The notes below the pieces were generated by a model. The model ran no database searches. It was not told where the DNA came from and saw only the letters and a list, made by a program, of their open reading frames with translations. The position numbers and the translations under genes are program-made. This document shows positions 49,601 to 58,600 of a stretch of DNA of 64,000 nt, one piece after another. Positions within the stretch are counted from its first letter, which is position 1. Each line of letters starts with the position of its first letter. Source of the DNA: Castor canadensis (Eukaryota > Chordata > Mammalia > Rodentia > Castoridae); NCBI RefSeq assembly GCF_047511655.1, contig NC_133391.1, forward strand, positions 133,146,906-133,210,905, given 5' to 3'.

Positions 49601-52600
49601 GAAGCACATGGTGAGAGAGGAAAAGAGAGAGCGAAAGAGAGAGAGAGAGGTGAAGAAACCAAACCTGCTTTATAATAACCCACTCTTGCAGTCACTAATC
49701 TAATTCCACAAGAGAGAGAACTCACTCCCATGAAAAAAGCATTAATCCCTCTTAACAATCTAATCATTTCTTGGAAGTCCCAACAACTAACACTGCTGCA
49801 TTCACTTTAGCATGAGTTTTGGTGGGATGAACGATTTCTTAATGAAACACTATGAGATGGGGGCGGAGTGGGTGGTAAGGGAGGGGGTGGAGGCAGGGGG
49901 GAGAAATGACCCAAGTCTTGTATGCACATATGAATAAAAAAAAAAAGAAACACTATGAGATGAGTGCCTTAAGAGGTTCATTAATTGTGATTCTTTGTCT
50001 TTCAGCTGAGAGTGAGTTGGGGTACAGATAAGCAAGTTCTCCTTTCTGAGCAAAGACTTCGTGTGGACAATTTGATTTGGCATTTGGTGGAACTACACTA
50101 TGCTAAAGATAATATTGTCTTGATTATTGACAAACATTATGAGACAACTGGCCAAATGGCTGGTGGGTTGCATAATTTCAACTTTCATCATGGAATCTAT
50201 GTAGGAGGCCACGGGGGACTCAAGGTCCCTTACCTAGATAGAAATATCTCCAACTTCCGTGGATGTATGGACCATGTGGTATTTAACCAGAGGGAGATCC
50301 TTATGTCCCTTAGATCTTACCCTGGTTTTAAGAAGGTTTATGAAGTGTCACTAGGATGCAGTGATGAGTTTTTTGCTGGGGAGGATGAAGCCATCAATTT
50401 CTTTAGCGCTAGATCCTATGTCGCATTTCCAGAATGGAAAGCACAAGGGGAAGGGGTACTGGGATTTTCTTTGCAAACTGGAACTCAATATGCCTTGCTT
50501 TTATTTCAGTCAGGTAGGGAAGGAGATTTTGTTTCCTTGGAAATACATGAAGGTCTACTGAAGGCTCATGTAGGAAGGAGTGAAAATAAAACTCAGCTGT
50601 CTTCTTTCAGCTTAGTTAGTGACAACAAATGGCACGTTATTCAACTTACATTCACAGGAAGGTATCTGGACCTCATGGTAGATAAACAAAGGGTAAGGAC
50701 ATTGTTACCTTTGCAAAACAAACCATTTGTGTCTGAAGGTCCCCTGTTCCTGGGAGGTGTTGATGATCAAACACAGAAAGAAATGAAGAGGTTAGGACTT
50801 ACCTCTGTGCCTGGGAAATTTGCTCATGGAATCTCTCTGAAAGGGTGCTTGAGAGGTTTGGAAGCCAACTCAGAAAAGAGAGCATTAAGGGATGCTCTGG
50901 TTTCCAAAGATATTTCTGCTGGGTGCAAAACTAAGAGTATTGATAATGCAAATCCTTCCCTACCAGCAGCGACGAGCCTGCTTCCATTAGAAGTGCCCCA
51001 TCCTACTGCAGTCCCTGGGACTGTCAAGCCTTATCTTCCAGATGAAAGTAGCTATTTTTTGGTTTTGAATAACTTGGAGGTTCAAGAAGGTGGACGAGCC
51101 CTACTGGAACAAAAGCATATGAAAGTGAATGTGGAATTTAAAGATTTGAGTATCAATTATTCTCAAGTACTATTTAAAATAGAGGAAAGGCCTATTCATG
51201 GATTCCTTCAATTGGTTGTTTCACCTGAGCAAGAAATGGAGGCTTTCACTATGGCAGATTTGTGGCAAGGAAAAGTGTGGTATGTTCATGATGGTTCAGA
51301 AGAACCTACGGATTATTTTACATTTTTGGTGTGTTCCAGTAGCAAGAAGGAAATGCCATTACACCTGCAGGAACAGGTCCCATATGTGTTTAGCATTAAT
51401 GTCATTCCAGTGAATGATGCCCCGCACCTTAAACTCCCGGGAGGTAACTTGTTTCTCCTGTTTGAGAACTCTAAGAAACGACTGACCCCAAATATAATAC
51501 AGGTGTCAGATCCAGACACAGATTCTTTGAGTCTTAGTTTCTCAGTTCTTGGCAACTTCAATTCAAATGCTGGGTTTTTAGAAAATAGCAATGATCCTGG
51601 GAGAGCCATTAATGGTTTTACACACACAAATTTAAGAGATGGCAATATTTTCTATGTGCACAGGGGTCATCAAAACTCTCGGATTGTTCTGAGAGCAAGT
51701 GATGGTGAGCTGGTTAGCAATACTGTGGTGTTGCGGATCATGGCTGTTCCTTGGGACTTTGAAGTGGCCAAGAGAACTGGTGTGGTGGTACCACAAGGCG
51801 GCACCGTTCTGATTACTCAGAGTAATTTGTCTGTGGAAGTTAATGGTGAACGACATGAGATGGAGATTCACTATGATATCACTCATCCACCTCAATTTGG
51901 CCAGATTCAGCATCAGGGGTCAAATGGAGAATGGAAACAAGTTAGTACCTTTTCTCAGCATTCCATTGACCACAGTCAGGTCCGGTACCAGAGTACATTC
52001 AAAGAAGTGCAGCAGGAAAATGCTACTGATCATTTTAAATTTATAGTTAACATAGAAGGAAAAGTTAACAAAGAGCTTGTGTTTCCTGTGGCCATACGAT
52101 GGCTGAAGTTTATACTTCTGAAAAATGTTCCTCTAGAAATCAAGAACAGAAACAAGCAAGTGTTGAGTTCTGATCACCTGCAGGCTGCAACAAAGGGTGT
52201 GGAAATGGCCAAAAGGAACCTACATTTTAAGTTACTGACCCCACCTAAGAAAGGAAAATTGCTACTTGGCAATAAAGTTCTAAAAGAAAACTCAATATTC
52301 AGCCAAAAAGATATTACAGACGCTAAGATAAGTTATGAACCTCAGGAGAGGCCAAGGGAAGACTCACAGGATACTTTTAGGTTTTTGATTATTGCAAAAC
52401 ACATAGAATCAAAAGAGTATACTTTCAGAATAAACTTTAAGGCAGATAAGACACGCATTATTTTAACAAACAAACAATTACTTGTAAAAGAAGGAGAGGG
52501 GAAATTAATTACAAAATCAGAATTATTTGTTCAAACCTTGGACAATCAGATTTTTCAATATAAAGTCACCAAGAGTCCTCAACATGGGAAGCTGAAATTG

Positions 52601-55600
52601 ATTAGCTTTTCAGATTCTCTGCAAAGTAACGATAGCATCACTACATTCATGGATCAAGACATAGAGGGTGAAAGGCTCATGTATATTCATGATGACTCTG
52701 AGACCCAGTGGGATGAGTTTTTTGTTGTGGCCTCTGCCAAAGGTCCAAGCCAAGATGGAGTGGATCTTGACTCAGAGCCTTTGTTTACAGAAATCAAGGT
52801 TACCATTTCGGTTGAGTTGAAGAATGATGAGAGACCGGTGCGTGTGGTAGATAAGGTATTTCATGTTGTGCGGGGTGGCCAGCGCTTACTGACCCTGGCA
52901 GATCTCTGTTACTATGACCCTGACTTAGATTTTGATGATGGGCAGTTGCTCTACATCAGACGGGGCATCCCAAATGGGGATTTGGTACAAGCCAGTGACC
53001 CCACTCAGAAGCTCTACCAGTTCAGGCAGCAAGACCTGCAGGAAGGGCGTGTGCTCTTCAGGCACTGGGGTGCAGACTCTGCCCGCTTTGTGCTGTTTGT
53101 GACAGATGGTGTCCATTACACACCGTCCCTTCTTGAGGTCAGTGTGTCAGACCCCTATGTCTACATAGCCAATAATACAGGGCTACTTGTACAGAGAGGA
53201 AAAGATAGCTACCTCACAACAGCCAACCTGAGCATCACCACAAACCAAGATGTCCGAACAGACTTCGAGGTCAAATTCCGTATTGTGAAGCCCCCAAAGC
53301 ATGGCAGAGTCCTGGTGAACAATTCTGTGTCCCACGCATTTTCCCAGCATGACCTAAAGCAAAGACATGTGACTTATAGGCATGACAGCATTGGCAACTT
53401 TGACATGTTTAACTTGTCAGTGCAAGTTAAAGATGTATCCTTAGAAGTGGAGGTCTACATTCGAGTGTCCTTGGAAGGTCACCAGCATCACCCCCAGGTT
53501 CTGCACAGCAAGACTTTCATAGTTGAAGAAGGAAAACCAGTAAAATTGAGTAGAAGAAAGATCCAGGTAGGTGTTATTCTAAGTTTTGGGCATCCTTACT
53601 CTCTAATACTCCATTTGTTTGTTTCTGAAGGTTATCTTTTGCATTGAGTTCTCTCCTTGAATTAGGAGTGACTTTAAAACAGATGCCATTGAGAAGAAAA
53701 GATTTCCTGCAGTTGGAAATGGAGTATGAGCAATTCTCAGCCTTGTTTTAAAGCTGGGTTCACATGTGCATTTGTGTGCAGTGTGAACTGGGAATAAGGA
53801 AGGGAAGTAAGAATTATGGCAGATTAAGAGGTCTTTATTTGTTCATTATTAATAGCAACACTGCCAGTATTTCATTTGATCTGAGTAACATGATGATGAA
53901 GCAGTGATTTATCAAACATAAAAAGGATTCCTAAAATAGAGGGTACTGTATTACAGCTTATTTCCTTAGTTCTGAAGGCGACCTTGTTTAGTTTCTTGAA
54001 GTTGATGGATAAAACTGGCCTAAACCAATGGAATACCAGGGGTGAGATCAGAGCCGCCTGGTTTCTTCAGGCTCCTACTTGGAAACTTGCAGTAGGCACA
54101 GGCCTGTGAATTAGGGTGTTCCTTTTAGGGTAATCCTGTGTAGGGTGTAGAGTGGGCAAGCTGTGATGATGACAATTGGCAATGAATGTAGGTTCTTCTG
54201 AATCTATCTTCAGGGCTGTAAACAAGTTCACTGAGTGCAGCCAATAATAATCAAATAACAATGAATTCAAATCAGAATCTGCTTACTAAATAGTAAGTTA
54301 TGACTAAAGGAATACAGGGCCCACCAGCTTTTCTCAATTCTTTTTGGAACTTCAGAGTTAATATGTTAAGTTTCACCACAAGGGGGCATGTATGCTCTGG
54401 TGACTGAAGATCAGTTGCGATCACAGTTTGGAGATGGATTTTGCTGAATCAATAAATTAAAAATGTATGGAAAATGCTGAGCTAGTTAAAACGGGAAAAA
54501 TTTCCTCTAAGGTTTTGCAATTTTAGTGGTTTAACTGTTATTTCTATGCTTTGTTCTTTCACTTAGGACATTTTGTGTTTGATGCCTTGTTACTGTGTTT
54601 GTAGCTACTCATGTGTTGTCAATCATTACTTTTCTTTGTGACCAGGGCTGATATTCAACATGTGCTGGCAGGAGCACCAGGTCAGACGTAGGCTTAAGCA
54701 ATGCATCAACCCTGATTTTAACTGAAGCCATTTGTGGACATTAATGAAAAACAATTTGGCTCATTGAATTGTTGGCCCTTACAGTTACTAATACATTTTT
54801 TTGTGTATCTGTGTGTTGCAATGTGAACTCAGGTTGGAAGTGAAGACAGTATTCCTTCAGAGGCGGTGTTTATAGTCAGAACTCCACCAATGCATGGATA
54901 CCTCCAGAAATCTACACCAGAAGGCAGCAGCGTGGGTGCAAATGAAAAGTCTCCTTTGAGTTTTATGCAACAGGATGTCGATGAGGGCAATGTCCTTTAT
55001 GTGCAGACAGCCCCTGACCAACGACAGGATCGCTTCTTCCTAGATGTGACAAATGGCTCCCAAGTTGTGAGTGGAGTGGAAATTCTTTTAGATATCATCC
55101 CTAAGTGGATTCCCCTGGAGGTACAGAATTTCACAGTTCAAGAAGGTGGCTCTAGAGCAATTCTGGAAGATTACCTCAACATTCCAAGCAAATATTTTGA
55201 GGGACTTGACTGTGAATTTGTTCTTCTTGAACCACCAAAACATGGATATGTTGAAAGTTCTAATTCCCCAAGAATAAAGCTAATGAAATTTACCAGGAAA
55301 CAGGTAATAAATCTCAGTTAATATATTTGGGTATGTTGTGTCAGAGGAAAAAAGTTGACTCTATACCATTTAGACCCATGAGTTTTGATGGTGATAGGAC
55401 CTTGAAGGTAGTCTAGTCCAACTTCCCATCTACAGCATCCCTGTACAGAGGGTGTCCAAACGTTGCTTCAGTATCTTCAGTGGTGGTGAACTTACTAATT
55501 TCTGAGATGTGTCTTCCTTTTCTATTTTTTTAATTTTTATTTTATTCATATGTGCATACAATGTTTGGGTCATTTCTCCTCCCTTCCCCCCACTCTTCCC

Positions 55601-58600
55601 TTACCCCCTCTTACCCCTCACTACCTGGCAGAAACTATTCTGCCCTTATTTCTAATTTTGTTATAATAGGAAGGAACAAGGGTTTTTGCTAGTTGAGGTA
55701 AGGATAGCTATACAGGGGGTTGACTCACATTGATTTCCTGTGCATGTGTGTTACCTCCTATGTTAATTCTTCTTGATCTAGTTCCTGGACTAGTTCCTGG
55801 TCCCCTTCTTATATTGGCCTCAGTTGCTTTTAAGGTATCTGTTTAGTTTCTCTGCATTGAGGACAACAAATGCTATCTAGTTTTTTGGGTGTCTTACCTA
55901 TCCTAATACCTTCCTTGTGTGCTCTCACTTTTATCATGTGCCCAAAATCCAATCCCCTTGTTGTGTTTGCCCTTGATCTAATGTCCACATATGAGGGAGA
56001 ACATATGATTTTTGGTCTTTTGGGCCATGCTAACCTCACACAACTGTTAGTTCTTTAGGTTGAGCTAAAATCTGTTACTTGGAAACTTCTAGATTCTGGC
56101 TATGGTCTCACACAGGATAAATCATACTTCCCTTCTTGAAAATCTTTAAATAGTTGAAAGAAAAAGGTTATCAAAATCCCTTGAATTTTCTCTTCTTTAG
56201 ATAATACATCCCTAGTCCCAACTTTTGCTTTCATTATCATGAGTTTACTGTACTACCCTGGTTACCCAATTCTAGATGAGCACCACATTGTCACTGTCTG
56301 TCTCAGAGTAACACCCAGATATTTAAACATTGGTAGAGTTTTCTTTCATTTGTTCCCTCATTCAAGCAACAGATGCTGATAGAGCGTGTATTCCATGCTG
56401 TGCCACAGAGGGCTATTGGTGTTCAGAGTGGCCTAGTCCTTTGCAGTCAGTGAGCTGGTCACAACTGCCAATTTGGGTGCTAGTCAGCATAAAAGAACCA
56501 AGGTCAACTCTCGGCTGCTATCAGGTTTTTTTGCTTTGGATAGGATGGTGTAATTGTTAGACTTTACTTTCTTATCATGAATAACAGAATGAGTTCTGTT
56601 ACTTTCTTTTTCAATTTTGAAAAGTAGCTTGCAAACCTCCATCATAAACATGTAGCAATACATGCTCTTCAGGTTGGAAACCTTTAACAACTTCCTTCAG
56701 TCTTTGTGTGCCTTTGTCTAGTCAACTAAGTATGTCTGTATGCTGCTTCATTTTACTTCTAAGAATTTTAAGTCATTAGTCAGTCATGGTGGTGCAAGCC
56801 TATGATTCCAGCACTCAGGAGGCTGAGGCAGGAGGGTCTTGAGCTCCAGGCAGTTTGGGCTACATAAGAATACCCTGTCTCAAACAAACAAACACAAAGA
56901 AACAAACAACAAAAACAAAAAATTTCAAGTCATCAGTTTATTTTAATCCATTTACAAAAGGCTATTCTGTTTGAGTTTCTATGTGGAGTTACCATGATAA
57001 GTAAAACATATTCCTTGCTCTCAAGATGCCATGGAGAAATCAGGCACATCAGCTTTAATGTACGGTACTCTCTTCTTACCTCTCATTCCTTTCACAGTGG
57101 GAGCACAGTACTGGCACATTTGGCTTTACTTGAAGAGCATAGGAAGCCACCAGGAAGGAATAATGTTTAACCTAGACTTTGAGGAGAGAGAGAAAGAACA
57201 GGGGCTAACAGAAAAGGAACCAGAAAGAAGCAGTGTAAGCAAAGGGAGTAGCCTGACCAAGGGCATGGGGACTTTAAAGCGAGCGAGATGTGGGGGCTGA
57301 GGAGAGGTCCACAGGGAGAGAACTGGCAGAGGTTGCTTGGGGACCAGACTTAACCAGGTGCTAGTAGGAAGCCATGGAGAAAGAAAGGATGCAGAGGGCT
57401 GGTAAGGACATTCCACGTCCTGGCCAGGGAGGGTGAGTCTTTAGTGACCTTGTACAGCGGTCTCTTAGTCATGGTTTCCCTTGCAAAGGCTGGTCAGACC
57501 ACCTGCAATAACCACCTGCTCTGATGTGAGTTGAGTTGGATTCTTTTCACCTGTGTGCTCTAGGTGAGAGAGCAAGCACTGAATTTTGTTCCTCTCTTGA
57601 CTAATTCAATTGTTGGCTATGCTTCATAAGAAGTGTGTATTTAAGAGTGGTTGGTTGACATTTGTGTGTTGAGATACATGTGTTCCTGGTGAGTCAAGGT
57701 CACACACTCCTGCTTTCCATATAACCCCTTCACACTGTCTCTTTCATTTTCTTTTTTCCTTCCCTTCCCTTGCCTTCTTTTTCCCTCCCTCCCCCCTTTC
57801 CCTTCCTCCCTTCCTTCCTTCCCTTCTTTTCTCCCGAATACTAGGTACCCTACCATGCACCCAGCCCTCTTCCCCATGTTTTAAATTGCTTTAGTTATTT
57901 TTAGGATATGGTCTTTTTTTTTATTGTTTTATTATTCATATGTGCATACAATGCTTGGGTCATTTCTCCCCCCTGCCCCCATCCCCTCCCTTACCACCCA
58001 CTCCGCCCCCTCCCTCTCTCCCCCGTCCCCCTCAATACCTGGCAGAAACTATTTTGCCCTTATCTCTAATTTTGTTGTAGAGAGAGTATAAGCCATAATA
58101 GGAAGGAACAAGGGTTTTTGCTGGTTGAGATAAGGATAGCTATACAGGGAGTTGACTCACATTAATTTCCTGTGCGTGTGTGTTACCTTCTAGGTTAATT
58201 CTTTTTGATCTCACCTTTTCTCTAGTTCCTGGTCCCCTTTTCCTATTGGCCTCAGTTGCTTTTAAAGTATCTGCTTTAGTTTCTCTGCATTAAGGGCAAC
58301 AAATGCTAGCTAATTTTTAGGTGTCTTACCTATCCTCACCCCTCCCTTGTGTGCTCTTGCTTTTATCATGTGCTCATAGTCCAATTCCCTTGTTGTGTTT
58401 GCCCTTGATCTAATATCCGCATATGAGGGAGAACATATGATTTTTGGTCTTTTGGGCCAGGCTAACCTCACTCAGAATGATGTTCTCCAATTCCATCCAT
58501 TTACCAGCGAATGATAACATTTCGTTCTTCTTCATGGCTGCATAAAATTCCATTGTGTATAGATACCATATTTTCTTGATCCATTCGTCAGTAGTGAGGC

